Positions 1 to 9,674 are shown, counted from the stretch's first letter. The stretch is DNA of 25,690 bases from UBA2093 sp049454855 (GCA_049454855.1 JBMUAQ010000017.1:1-25690), one strand, 5' to 3'. Translations and numbers: made by a program. Notes: a model not told the origin generated them from the letters alone.

Positions 1-836
1 TCTTCGGGGCCACCATGTCGCCCTCCGAGGCAGAGAACTTCATCCGCGGCAAGGCCGACGACTCCATCGGCACGCCCGTGACGTTCGAGGACCAGGCGCT
101 CAAGTTCGTCGGCCGCGAGCTGTACGAGGCCTTCTTCAAGGGCTACACCCAGAAGCAGTGGGGACTCGCCCCCACCGAGCTGCCGGCGTCCATCCTCGCG
201 CGGCTGCCCGTGCGGTTCTCCTACGAGGACAGCTACTTCAACCACCCGTGGCAGGCGATCCCACGCCACGGCTACACGCCGATCGTGGAGCGGATCCTCG
301 ACCATCCGTTGATCGAAGTGCGCCTCGGTGTCACTGTGTCGCCGGCGGACCTAGCCGGTGCGGACCATGTGTTCTGGTCGGGTCCGATCGACGAGTGGTT
401 CGGTCACGAGCACGGTCGGCTCGGCTACCGCACGCTCGACTTCGAGGCCGAACATGCCACCGGGGACTTCCAGGGCTGTCCGGTGATGAACTACTGCGAC
501 CCCGAGGTGCCCTACACGCGCATCACAGAGCACAAGCACTTTGCGCCCTGGGAGTCGCATGACGGGACCGTGGTGTACCGCGAGTACAGCCGGCTCGCGG
601 GGGAGGGCGACATCCCGTACTACCCGATCAGGCTGGTGCGCGAGAAGGAACAGCTCCTGAACTACGTGGGGGCCGCCCGGGCGGCCTCCGGGGTGACCTT
701 CCTCGGCCGGCTCGGCACGTACCGGTACCTGGACATGGACGTGACCATCAAGGAGGCCCTCGAGGTGGCCGACGCGTACCTCGTCGCCCGTCGGGAGGGC
801 ACCGCAATGCCCTCCCTGACGGTCGAGCCCCTGTGA
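1..836 (+). CDS. glf: UDP-galactopyranose mutase, 5' end cut by window
   Basis: This flavoenzyme interconverts UDP-galactopyranose and UDP-galactofuranose in the cytoplasm, supplying the donor for galactofuranose polymers. The reading frame is already open at base 3 and reads FGATMSPSEAENF, matching the family's internal Phe-Gly...SPxEA segment. The ATG at 15 is therefore internal and the true start lies upstream of the window. Family signatures seen are KGYTQKQWG, YTRITEHKHF and, near the C-terminus, GRLGTYRYLDMDVTI, all typical of bacterial Glf. The N-terminal FAD-binding GxGxxG part is not in view. The gene ends 10 bases before a GlfT2-like galactofuranosyltransferase on the same strand. 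This pairing of substrate maker and polymerase is also found in mycobacteria and supports an operon. The family assignment is firm; the polymer made is inferred. Confidence 0.96.
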   Translation, partial: FGATMSPSEAENFIRGKADDSIGTPVTFEDQALKFVGRELYEAFFKGYTQKQWGLAPTELPASILARLPVRFSYEDSYFNHPWQAIPRHGYTPIVERILDHPLIEVRLGVTVSPADLAGADHVFWSGPIDEWFGHEHGRLGYRTLDFEAEHATGDFQGCPVMNYCDPEVPYTRITEHKHFAPWESHDGTVVYREYSRLAGEGDIPYYPIRLVREKEQLLNYVGAARAASGVTFLGRLGTYRYLDMDVTIKEALEVADAYLVARREGTAMPSLTVEPL

Positions 837-846
837 AACTAGGGGG

Positions 847-2598
847 ATGACCTCGCACCTGCTGGCCCGGTTCCGGGTGGCCCCGGCCGGCTTCGCCGAG
901 CCGACGCTGTACGTGCGCGCGGCCGAGGGGGTCACAGATGACGGGGGCCTGCACCTGATGAAGGGTGCAACCGCGATGTTCGACACCACGTTCGGGGCGT
1001 TCTCTGCCGGCCGGTGGTGCCGGCTCACGAACGTCGTCGATGTGCACGCCGCCGTCGACGTCAGCGGAAGGGTGAGGGTCGAACTCGTTGCGCACTCGGA
1101 CGGGGTTGACACCGTGATCGCCACGGAGGAGCACGGTGCGCCCGCGGCGTGTGCCGACCTGCGCGAGCTGAACGCGGAGTCGCTGTACGTCGTGGTCACG
1201 GCCCTGGAGGACAACGTGACGCTCCGGGGCGGGGAGTGGCGCACGAACACCCCGCCGGTGCGCGACGTGCGGCTCGGTGTGGCCATCACCACGTTCAACC
1301 GCCAGGAGTACGTGCTGCGCACGATCGAGCGCCTGCTGGCACTCGAGTGCTCGGTTCCCGAGATCACCGGTCACCTGCGGGTGCTGGTGGTGGACAACGC
1401 GCGCAACCTCGAGCCCGTGGTGCCCGACGGCGCGCCGTTCCGACTGGTGCCGAACCCGAACCTCGGCGGTGCCGGCGGGTTCGCGCGCGGTCTGATGGAG
1501 TTCCGCGCCGAGGGCTGGAGCACGCATGTGGTGTTCATGGACGACGACATCAGCCTCGAGCCCGAGGCGATTGCCCGCACCATCACGCTCCTGTCGCACG
1601 CGACGTCGGACGACCTCTGCGTGCACGGGGCGATGATGAGCGAGGAGCAGCCCTGGCTGCAGTTCGAGGCGGGCTCTCACTACGCGTTCCGGGCGGTGTA
1701 CCCGCTGCGCGCGGTCGGCCGCGGCCTCGACATGCGCCGCCGCACGGAGGTGCTGCACGACGCGCTCGAGGAGGACCTGCACTACTCCGCATGGTGGTTC
1801 ACCGTGTTCCCCATGCACATCGCCAAGGACAACCCCCTGCCGGTGTTCGTGCGCGGCGACGACGTTGCCTTCGGCCTGATGCACACCGGCCAGCACACGG
1901 TGACCATGCAGGGCATCTGCGTGTGGCACGCCGACTTCGCCCTGAAGAACAACCCCTCGTCGCTGTACTACGAGGTGCGCAACTTCGCCCTCATCGACAC
2001 GCTGGTCTTCGACGACCACAGGGCCAGGCACCTCGCGTGGCGGTACCTCGGGTTCGGGTTCCGCAATGCGTACTCGCACCGATACGCCAGCGCCGAGTAC
2101 ATGATCCACGGCATGAAGGACTTCCTCGCCGGCCCCGAGGCGTGGATGCGAATCGACCATGCGGCGAGGCACGACGAGATCCGCCGCGTCGACGAGGAGA
2201 AGGCGGCCCCGCTTTCGGACGAGATGATCGCGCTGGGTTTCAGTTCACCCCGGCCGAAGTTCATCCGCCTCGGCGGCTACCTGCTCACCCCGTTCCTGGG
2301 GGCGGGCCAGTACCTCCCGCGGTTCCTGCGGTCGGAGGCCGTCGGCGTGGCCCAGATAGATGTGCGCGCCGTGGGGCTCGGCATCCGGCACAGGCGCATC
2401 CTCTACCGTCACCCCCGGTTCGACGAGGGTTTCGTGTGCGAACGTGACTACCAGCGGTTCCGCCGCATCCGCCGCGAGGTGTTCCTCACCACCGTGCAGC
2501 TGCTGCGCACCTACCGCCGCCTGAAGAAGTCGTACCGCGCGGCGTACCCGCAGATGGTGGGTGACGCCTACTGGCGCGAGCAGTTCGACCGCGTCTGA
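847..2598 (+). CDS. glfT2: GlfT2-like galactofuranosyltransferase (GT2 family)
   Basis: This is a 583-residue protein predicted to polymerise galactofuranose from UDP-Galf at the inner face of the membrane. An N-terminal beta-rich region (about 1-135) precedes a GT-A domain beginning near VAITTFNRQEYV. The metal-binding triad DDD is at 232-234 (VVFMDDDIS). A second acidic pair, D338-D339 (RGDDVAF), and a His at 361 (VWHADF) match the catalytic Asp and metal-ligand His described for Mycobacterium tuberculosis GlfT2. The helical C-terminal part carries many basic residues. It is somewhat shorter than the 637-residue mycobacterial enzyme. The ATG at 847 follows the glf stop by 10 bases and is directly preceded by a purine run, AGGGGG. 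Adjacency to glf strongly supports the substrate. Linkage specificity, and whether the product is an arabinogalactan-type galactan, cannot be read from sequence. Confidence 0.9.
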   Translation: MTSHLLARFRVAPAGFAEPTLYVRAAEGVTDDGGLHLMKGATAMFDTTFGAFSAGRWCRLTNVVDVHAAVDVSGRVRVELVAHSDGVDTVIATEEHGAPAACADLRELNAESLYVVVTALEDNVTLRGGEWRTNTPPVRDVRLGVAITTFNRQEYVLRTIERLLALECSVPEITGHLRVLVVDNARNLEPVVPDGAPFRLVPNPNLGGAGGFARGLMEFRAEGWSTHVVFMDDDISLEPEAIARTITLLSHATSDDLCVHGAMMSEEQPWLQFEAGSHYAFRAVYPLRAVGRGLDMRRRTEVLHDALEEDLHYSAWWFTVFPMHIAKDNPLPVFVRGDDVAFGLMHTGQHTVTMQGICVWHADFALKNNPSSLYYEVRNFALIDTLVFDDHRARHLAWRYLGFGFRNAYSHRYASAEYMIHGMKDFLAGPEAWMRIDHAARHDEIRRVDEEKAAPLSDEMIALGFSSPRPKFIRLGGYLLTPFLGAGQYLPRFLRSEAVGVAQIDVRAVGLGIRHRRILYRHPRFDEGFVCERDYQRFRRIRREVFLTTVQLLRTYRRLKKSYRAAYPQMVGDAYWREQFDRV

Positions 2599-2604
2599 CG
2601 CGGG

Positions 2605-4995
2605 TCAGGCCCGGGCGGCCGTGGCCATCAGCACGGCCCACGTGGACGGACCGACGCGTCCGCTCTGGGGGAGACCCGCGCGTGCCTGGAACGTCTTCAC
2701 ATGGCGGGTGAGCGACGGCCCGAACACGCCGTCAACGGTGATCTTCGTGCGCAGCACCTTGGCGAGCGCACGTTGCACCGTGCGCACCGCCGGATGACGC
2801 GAGCCCGACTTCAGTACCGCCAGCTCCGGGCGCGCGGTGAGGCCGAGTGCATCCCAGGTGGCGCGGTCGACCGACCCGGTCACGGGAAGGTTCACGGTTG
2901 ACTGGAAGGTGCGCACGGCATTTGCGGTGGCGCGTCCGTAGACGCCGTCGGTGGCCAGTTTCTTCCTCCCGGTCAGTGCGAGCACCCTGTTCAGTGTCTT
3001 CTGCACACTCTGCACCATCACGCCCCGGTGCCTCGATGCCAGCGGCAGCCCGGGCACCACGGGTGCGGCTGCCGCCGCGGCCGGCAGCAAACCATTGGCA
3101 CGCAGGTCATCGAGCTGGGCGCGCAGGAACAGGGCGAACTCGGTCTGCCCCGTGGCGTTCAGGTGCACCCAGCAGCACAGTGAGTCGTTGTCGAACCAGC
3201 GCCACTGGTTGGCGGCCCCGCTCGCGGCGTTCCAGTCGAGCACGGTGACCGACGGGTTCGCCGCTGCGGCGGCCACGAGAGCGGCGTTGGTCTGCGCGTA
3301 GGCACGGGTGGTCGAACGTGTGGAGAGGTTCACGAAGATGATGCGCTGGACGCCCTTGGCCACGAGTGCGCTCAGCACCTGCTGCACCTCCGACGGGGCG
3401 GCCGCGGGGTCGTCGTTGTACCCGAGCGCAACAATCGCGATGGCCGGGGTCTCCGTGGCGTTCACGATGCCGATGCCGTCGGTGTCGATCTGCGGGGCCG
3501 CGGGCGTACCGATGCACGCCGCGCCGACGAGCCCGCGGCCCGAGCACGCATGCCATGTGAGGGCCGGGTAGGCGGGGGTCACCACCGCCGCGAACTCCGT
3601 GGCGATGCTCTCGCTCACGGAGTCACCGATGTAGAGGATGGAACCCACCGGTGCTGCGGCATCGTCGACGGGTGGGGCCGCGGCTGTGTCGTACCACGGT
3701 GAGTTGAGGTTCCAGTCGCTGCGGAAGTCCCACGCCTTGCGCACCACCGTGCCCGCGGTGCCGGTGATGGTGACCTGCGTGGCGTAGCCGTTCCACTCGC
3801 CGCCGAGACCGTCATGCACAGTGACAACGGAGGTGAGGACGCCGATCGAGGGGTACTTCCTCTGGATGTCGGCGGCCGACAGGGTGCGTGCCCAGGTCTG
3901 GAGCTGGGCGTCGGCAGCGAGGTCGCCGTCGTCGACCTTCGCGGCGAAGGTGCCCGCCGCCGTGCGGCCGCCGTTCGACGAGGTGAACTCGGTGCGTGCC
4001 ACAGCTCCTGCCCGGTTGCGGATCACGTTGCCGGCCGTCTCGGCCACGGCGCGGTCGCTCTGGGTGTACTCGAGAATGGCGGGGGTGGAACCCCCGACGG
4101 TGCGGGAGGCTGCGCCCCAGTACACCTGGCAGTCCATGGTGTCGCAGGTCTTGGCGTACGAGTAGCGCTTCTCCGACACCGAGTAGCTGCGTGCCGCCAC
4201 GGCCTGCGCGCGGAGCGCGTTCATGCCGAGGCCGCCGGCGGCATCGCCCCAGCCCGCCGGGGACTCCCGCGGCACCACGCCGCGCACGTACGACTCGAGC
4301 GGCACCACGTTCACGGTGCGGCGGTTGCCCTTCAGGTCGTTCACCGCGCGCACGGTGCCGCGGTAGTAGCGGATCCGGCCGCGCCGGTAGGTGCTGTCGG
4401 GCGGGATGCACACACCCACGAGATCGGTGGGCGACACCGCGGCCGGTTGCGCTCCGTTCAGGGTGGCGAACTCCACCGGACCCGCGACATTCTCGGCGAG
4501 TTTCGTGAACCCTGCCGGCTCGCCCGACACTGCACACGTGGCGGTTCCCGAGCCCCACACCGAGTACACGTTCCGGCCCGTGGGCACGGCCACCAGGGCG
4601 GCGTACTGTCCTGGCTGGCCGACCCAGATGAGCGTGGCGTTGTCCGAGACGACGGACGTGTTCACGTTGTCCTGCAGCTGGAGCCGGACCGTCATGTTGC
4701 CGCCCGGCAGCAGCGCGGAGTCCGTGTCGACGAGGGCGGAGAGGGAATGGCCGTTGTCGTAGTAGAAGGCGAGGATCTCCTGCCACGTCTTGTTCAGCTT
4801 CGTGGCCCAGCCGTACGCACCCCATTGGCTCATTCCCCGGCCGTGGCCGAAGCCGCGCCCGCGCACGATCACGGCCGACGGGGGGAGCGGCTCGGCACCG
4901 GCCGGGCCGGAGGGAACGGGAAGTGCCGGCACAACGAGGGCGAGAGCCAGGCACGCGGCGATGCGTGCCGTGCGGGGGCGGACGGCTCTCCTCAT
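2605..4995 (-). CDS. Secreted SpoIID/LytB - SGNH hydrolase - peptidoglycan-binding fusion
   Basis: This 796-residue exported protein appears to act on the cell wall. Residues 1-35 form a signal peptide (basic start, hydrophobic stretch, Ala-rich cleavage region). Residues about 38-435 are a SpoIID/LytB domain: GFGHGRGMSQWGAYG near 48, PLESYVRGVVPRES with the candidate catalytic Glu244, and ALRAQAVAARSY near 260. SpoIID enzymes cleave stem-peptide-free glycan strands. Residues about 450-635 are an SGNH/GDSL hydrolase: GDS with Ser459, GYND with Asn527, and His611 in WVHLN. The position three before that His, normally Asp, is Cys608. Two PG_binding_1 repeats follow (about 655-717 and 725-792; DGVYGRAT and DGVFGPSL). 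The gene starts 12 bases after the EamA stop and has its own candidate -10. The domain calls are solid; the substrate of the SGNH part is unknown. Confidence 0.9.
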   Translation of the reverse strand: MRRAVRPRTARIAACLALALVVPALPVPSGPAGAEPLPPSAVIVRGRGFGHGRGMSQWGAYGWATKLNKTWQEILAFYYDNGHSLSALVDTDSALLPGGNMTVRLQLQDNVNTSVVSDNATLIWVGQPGQYAALVAVPTGRNVYSVWGSGTATCAVSGEPAGFTKLAENVAGPVEFATLNGAQPAAVSPTDLVGVCIPPDSTYRRGRIRYYRGTVRAVNDLKGNRRTVNVVPLESYVRGVVPRESPAGWGDAAGGLGMNALRAQAVAARSYSVSEKRYSYAKTCDTMDCQVYWGAASRTVGGSTPAILEYTQSDRAVAETAGNVIRNRAGAVARTEFTSSNGGRTAAGTFAAKVDDGDLAADAQLQTWARTLSAADIQRKYPSIGVLTSVVTVHDGLGGEWNGYATQVTITGTAGTVVRKAWDFRSDWNLNSPWYDTAAAPPVDDAAAPVGSILYIGDSVSESIATEFAAVVTPAYPALTWHACSGRGLVGAACIGTPAAPQIDTDGIGIVNATETPAIAIVALGYNDDPAAAPSEVQQVLSALVAKGVQRIIFVNLSTRSTTRAYAQTNAALVAAAAANPSVTVLDWNAASGAANQWRWFDNDSLCCWVHLNATGQTEFALFLRAQLDDLRANGLLPAAAAAAPVVPGLPLASRHRGVMVQSVQKTLNRVLALTGRKKLATDGVYGRATANAVRTFQSTVNLPVTGSVDRATWDALGLTARPELAVLKSGSRHPAVRTVQRALAKVLRTKITVDGVFGPSLTRHVKTFQARAGLPQSGRVGPSTWAVLMATAARA

Positions 4996-5004
4996 GGTGC
5001 GCCC

Positions 5005-5010
5005 ACGCTA
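5005..5010 (-). promoter_or_regulatory. -10 element TAGCGT for the SpoIID fusion gene
   Basis: The minus-strand TAGCGT is nine bases before ATG 4995 and starts with the TAG stop codon of the EamA gene. The SpoIID gene may therefore be transcribed alone with a leader of about three bases, as well as by read-through. Confidence 0.45.
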
Positions 5011-5907
5011 GGTCGCGTCGGCACCCCGTTGCTGGCGCTCGGTCACCTCGCGCTCCTGTGTGGCAACACCGGTCAGCACGAGGAGCGTCCCCACGACGTC
5101 GACTGTGGTGGGATTCTGGTCCAGGAACACCATCCCGAACACCACCGCCGTCACGGGCAGCAGCGCCAGCATCACCGAGAAGCGCCGCACCGGGATGCGC
5201 CGCAGGGTGGACTGGTCGATGCCGTACCCGACGGCGCTCGAGAGAAGGCCAACCAGCGCGGCCAGTGCGATCACGTGCGGGGTGGCGAAGGCGTCGATCA
5301 CGTCAGCCGCACCGAACGGCACGATGACGAGTGCGCCGAACACGAGCCCCACGCCGAGACCGGCGACTCCCCGGTCGGCCATGGCGACACGCGAACCGAG
5401 GACCACGTAGCCGGCCCACATCGCTGACGCAAGGAGGATCCACATCAGCGCGAGCGGCTCGTCACCGAGTTCCACCCCGCCGAGCACCACCACACCTGCG
5501 GCCGCGAGGAGGAGCGCCACGAGATTGCGTCCGGTTCGGGTGCGGGCTGCCGCCACGGCGACCGGGCCGATGAACTCGATGGTGACACCCTTGCCGAGCG
5601 GCAGACGTTCGATTCCGAGATAGAAGAACAGGTTCATGAGCGCGGTCGAGATGCCGAACAGCGCCGCCCACCACACGTCGCGTGCGTTCCAGCGCGGTTG
5701 TGATGCCCGCCGCGGCACGGCGAGCAGGATGAGTGCAGCGGCGGCGACGCGCACCACTGACACTGCCGACGGGCTGGTGTCGTCGAAGAGATCGATTGCG
5801 ATGACCGCCCCCGAGTACTGCGCGGCTGCAGACAGCAGGAACAGAGCCTCCGGGGGCGCGCGGTGGAGCAGGCCCGTGGCCGGGCCCGCCTTGTGGTCGA
5901 CCGGCAA
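5008..5907 (-). CDS. EamA/RhtA-type inner-membrane exporter
   Basis: This 299-residue, very hydrophobic protein has about ten predicted membrane segments arranged as two EamA repeats, as in drug/metabolite transporter family members. The segment YLGIERLPLGKGVTIEFIG closely resembles RhtA, the threonine/homoserine exporter of Escherichia coli, so amino-acid export is the best guess. The open frame continues upstream into the aldolase gene, but that part reads as Arg/Pro/His-rich out-of-frame sequence. I therefore place the start at a TTG at 5907, five bases after the aldolase stop, giving a family-typical length. No Shine-Dalgarno sequence is visible there, so coupled translation is likely. 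The TAG stop doubles as the beginning of the candidate -10 for the downstream SpoIID gene. The substrate is inferred only. Confidence 0.87.
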   Translation of the reverse strand: MPVDHKAGPATGLLHRAPPEALFLLSAAAQYSGAVIAIDLFDDTSPSAVSVVRVAAAALILLAVPRRASQPRWNARDVWWAALFGISTALMNLFFYLGIERLPLGKGVTIEFIGPVAVAAARTRTGRNLVALLLAAAGVVVLGGVELGDEPLALMWILLASAMWAGYVVLGSRVAMADRGVAGLGVGLVFGALVIVPFGAADVIDAFATPHVIALAALVGLLSSAVGYGIDQSTLRRIPVRRFSVMLALLPVTAVVFGMVFLDQNPTTVDVVGTLLVLTGVATQEREVTERQQRGADAT

Positions 5908-5912
5908 CGAGG

Positions 5913-6746
5913 TCAGTCGAAGAGGTCGGGATCTGTGCGGCAGATCTCCTGCCACAGCGGCTGGAAGTGCATCCAGCCGGTGATTGCGTTGCCCGCATTC
6001 TCGCGCGTGTACACGGCCAGGTCGTGGGGGATGTGCTTGGGCGTGCCGGCGGCCATCGCAGCCAGCTGTGCCTGCGCGCAGCGCTCGAAGCACACGTACC
6101 AGAACACCGCCTCGTCGATGGTGGAACCGACGGTGAAGTGACCGTGGTTCTGGTGGATCGCGGCGCGGTTCATGCCGAACGCCTTCGCGAAGTCGCGACC
6201 GGCCTCCACCTCGAACACCACGGCACCGCCGTGGTCGGAGATGACGGTGTTGTTCTCGTAGAACGCGCAGGAATCCTGCGTGAGCGGGTCGAGCGGGATG
6301 CCGAGCGAGCTGAACGCCTTGCCGTACACGGAGTGCGCGTGCGCGGCCGCCACCACGTCGGGTCGTGCCTCGTGCACCGCGGAGTGCAGCACGTACGCGG
6401 CGCGGTTCACGGAGTGCTTGCCGTACACCACGTTGCCCTCGTGGTCGACGAGGATGAGGTCGCTGACCCGCATGTGCCGGAACGACAGGCCGAGCGGGTT
6501 CACCCAGAACAGTTCGGGGAACTCGGGGTCGCGCACGGTGATGTGGCCGGCCACGCCCTCGCCGAAGCCGAAGCGACCGAAGATGCGCAGCGAACCCGCC
6601 AGTTTCTGCTTGCGGCGGAGGCGCTCCTCCTCAACAGTGGGCCTGGGCGCCAGGTCCTCCATGTACAGGGTGGTGACGTCCTTCGGGACGAGGGGAACCC
6701 CGTCGATCGTGCGGACGGTGTCTGGTGCATCGGGCGTGATGGTCAT
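5913..6746 (-). CDS. Class II aldolase/adducin family protein
   Basis: This 277-residue member of the zinc-dependent class II aldolase family includes relatives of fuculose-phosphate aldolase, ribulose-phosphate 4-epimerase and various decarboxylases. Metal-binding histidines are visible in AAAHAHS (His136, His138) and QNHGH (His201, His203). The glycine-rich GEGVAGHITVRD near 62-73 takes the place of the usual phosphate-binding GxxSxR-type loop. Here the common Gly-Asn is Gly-His, so a sugar-phosphate substrate is not assured. The family does not by itself reveal the substrate. The ATG at 6746 is supported by a TAATCT hexamer six bases upstream. The gene is first in a leftward set with the EamA exporter and the SpoIID fusion, and is divergent from the acyl-CoA mutase. 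Confidence 0.88.
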   Translation of the reverse strand: MTITPDAPDTVRTIDGVPLVPKDVTTLYMEDLAPRPTVEEERLRRKQKLAGSLRIFGRFGFGEGVAGHITVRDPEFPELFWVNPLGLSFRHMRVSDLILVDHEGNVVYGKHSVNRAAYVLHSAVHEARPDVVAAAHAHSVYGKAFSSLGIPLDPLTQDSCAFYENNTVISDHGGAVVFEVEAGRDFAKAFGMNRAAIHQNHGHFTVGSTIDEAVFWYVCFERCAQAQLAAMAAGTPKHIPHDLAVYTRENAGNAITGWMHFQPLWQEICRTDPDLFD

Positions 6747-6752
6747 GCCGAG

Positions 6753-6758
6753 AGATTA
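6753..6758 (-). promoter_or_regulatory. -10 element TAATCT for the aldolase gene
   Basis: The hexamer TAATCT lies six bases before the ATG, with TTCACC 17 bases further upstream as a possible -35. Six bases is the usual distance from a -10 to the first transcribed base, so the mRNA probably begins at the A of the ATG. Confidence 0.65.
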
Positions 6759-6819
6759 CGGCAGTCCGGGCCCCGGGTGAACACCCCGGGCGGCTTGGGT
6801 CGGCGGGCACCGCGCCTCC

Positions 6820-6825
6820 TAGCCT
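6820..6825 (+). promoter_or_regulatory. -10 element TAGCCT for the mutase gene
   Basis: TAGCCT is followed by six bases and then the ATG at 6832. This predicts a leaderless transcript. No convincing -35 is visible; TTGGGT at 6795-6800 is 19 bases away. Confidence 0.62.
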
Positions 6826-6831
6826 TGACCC

Positions 6832-8412
<1,581 letters not shown>

Positions 8413-8413
8413 C

Positions 8414-9097
8414 ATGCCCGACGTGCTCGTGGAGCGCCATGACGGGCGCGTGAACATCATCCTCAACCGGCCGGAGCGCAAGAACTCGCTGACGGCGCCG
8501 ATGGTTGAGGAACTGCGGGATGCGCTCGCGGCAGTGAGTGGCGACCCGACGGTTGGATGCGTGGTGCTGCAGGGGGCCGAGGGTGTCTTCTGCTCGGGCA
8601 TCGACCTGAAGGCGGCCGGCGACGGCACGAGGCCGGCCCCGATGACCGCGTGGCCGCTGGTGCACGCGGCGCTGTACCGGTGCCCGGTGCCGGTGGTGCT
8701 GGCGATGGAGCGCTACGCCATCAACGCCGGGGCATCGCTGGTCCTGGCCTCGAACGTGGTGGTGGCCGGTCAGAACTCCTTCCTGCAGGTCTCCGAGATG
8801 CAGATCGGTGTCGCCGCGCCGATGAACCAGGCATGGCTGCACCTGCGCCACAGCGCGGCGGTTGCCGACCATCTCACCCTGCGCGCCGAGCGGATTGCTG
8901 CCGCCGAACTGCTGCGCCTGGGTGTGGTCACCGAGGTTGTCGAGGACTCGACCGTGCTCACCCGGGCGAACGAGCTCGCCGCCCGTCTCGCCTCGTATCC
9001 CGCGTCGGGACGTGACGGCGTGGCGGCGGTGTGGCGCAGGCTGCGGGGAACGCTTGATGATCCCGAGAGTTGGTTCACCTCGCTCACCGGGCGGTGA
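8414..9097 (+). CDS. Enoyl-CoA hydratase/isomerase (crotonase) family protein
   Basis: This 227-residue crotonase-fold protein acts on acyl-CoA thioesters. The first oxyanion-hole region is FCSGIDLK (near 59-66) and the second INAGASLVLAS (near 103-113). Of the two glutamates used by hydratases, the position matching rat Glu144 is Ser108, while the one matching Glu164 is retained as Glu128 (VSEMQIG). With only one acid, an isomerase, hydrolase or other crotonase activity is at least as likely as hydration. I chose the ATG at 8414, one base after the mutase stop; an earlier in-frame ATG at 8381 would add eleven poor-quality residues inside the mutase. No Shine-Dalgarno sequence is visible, so translation is probably coupled to the mutase. 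Confidence 0.88.
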   Translation: MPDVLVERHDGRVNIILNRPERKNSLTAPMVEELRDALAAVSGDPTVGCVVLQGAEGVFCSGIDLKAAGDGTRPAPMTAWPLVHAALYRCPVPVVLAMERYAINAGASLVLASNVVVAGQNSFLQVSEMQIGVAAPMNQAWLHLRHSAAVADHLTLRAERIAAAELLRLGVVTEVVEDSTVLTRANELAARLASYPASGRDGVAAVWRRLRGTLDDPESWFTSLTGR

Positions 9098-9109
9098 CGC
9101 GCCCGTAAC

Positions 9110-9664
9110 TCAGTCGAGCCAGTTGACGACGGGTGCGGGCCGGTCCCGCGGGGGAGCGGGGCGGGTGCCGTGGCCGAGATAGACGAGCCCCAGCATCCGT
9201 GAACCGGGCTCGAAACCGCTGAACTCGTTCATTGCGGCCTCGGCTCCCGACATGGGCGTGCTCCACAGCGCCGTCAAGCCGAACGCCTCGATCATCAGCA
9301 GCATGTTCTGGATCCCCGCCGCCACGGAGAACATGTTCTCGTCGGACTCGAGCGGCGACTCACCGGGTGCCGCTGCCACCGCCAGCACCACCGGTGCACG
9401 GCCGTACTTCGTGCGGGCCTTTTCGACCTTCGTGGCTTCCTCGCCGTTCGCCTCCATCACCGCGGCGACAGTGGCGCCGAACGCGAGACGCGATTCGCCC
9501 TGGAGCACCGCGACCCGCAGCGGCCTGGTCTTGCGGTGGTTCGGTGCGGCCACCGCGGCGCGGATGATGCGTTCCAGCAGGTCGCGGTCAACCTGCTTCT
9601 CCCTGTCGATGGTCATGCCGCTCGCCCTGCGGTGGATGAGATTCTCGAGTGCCCCGGAGTCCAT
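9110..9664 (-). CDS. Nitroreductase family protein (YdjA-like)
   Basis: This small 184-residue FMN-dependent oxidoreductase reduces substrates with NAD(P)H in the cytoplasm. AAVAAPNHRKTRPLRV near 37-52 is the FMN-contacting segment of the short YdjA-type nitroreductases. The interior GIQNMLLMIEAFGLTALWSTP matches the family's second FMN and dimer region. The C-terminal GLVYLGHGTR is also typical. Physiological substrates of this group are poorly known. The gene follows dapD after 10 bases and appears to be third in a lysS-dapD-nitroreductase unit. Its 3' end faces the crotonase gene with a 12-base gap and no visible terminator. Confidence 0.9.
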   Translation of the reverse strand: MDSGALENLIHRRASGMTIDREKQVDRDLLERIIRAAVAAPNHRKTRPLRVAVLQGESRLAFGATVAAVMEANGEEATKVEKARTKYGRAPVVLAVAAAPGESPLESDENMFSVAAGIQNMLLMIEAFGLTALWSTPMSGAEAAMNEFSGFEPGSRMLGLVYLGHGTRPAPPRDRPAPVVNWLD

Positions 9665-9674
9665 CGTCGGCCGG

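Larger units (their letters stand above)
6747..6831. promoter_or_regulatory. Divergent control region with imperfect palindrome
   Basis: This 85-base gap between the divergent aldolase and mutase starts is the longest non-coding stretch in the window. It holds a leftward promoter candidate, TTCACC (minus strand, 6776-6781), 17 bases, then TAATCT (6753-6758). It also holds a rightward -10, TAGCCT (6820-6825). Between them, GCCCCGGGTG (6770-6779) and CACCCCGGGC (6782-6791) form an inverted repeat with 9 of 10 positions paired and a two-base AA centre. The repeat overlaps the leftward -35. That placement would suit a repressor operator, but GC-rich palindromes also arise by chance. Confidence 0.5.

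Noticed and set aside
15..17. ATG at 15 as the start of glf
   Set aside because: The frame is open before it and the preceding residues match internal Glf sequence; the N-terminal FAD-binding domain is missing, so the gene begins before the window.
5908..6093. N-terminal extension of the EamA exporter into the aldolase gene
   Set aside because: The extra 62 residues are Arg/Pro/His-rich frame-shadow sequence. A TTG at 5907 just after the aldolase stop gives the normal transporter length.
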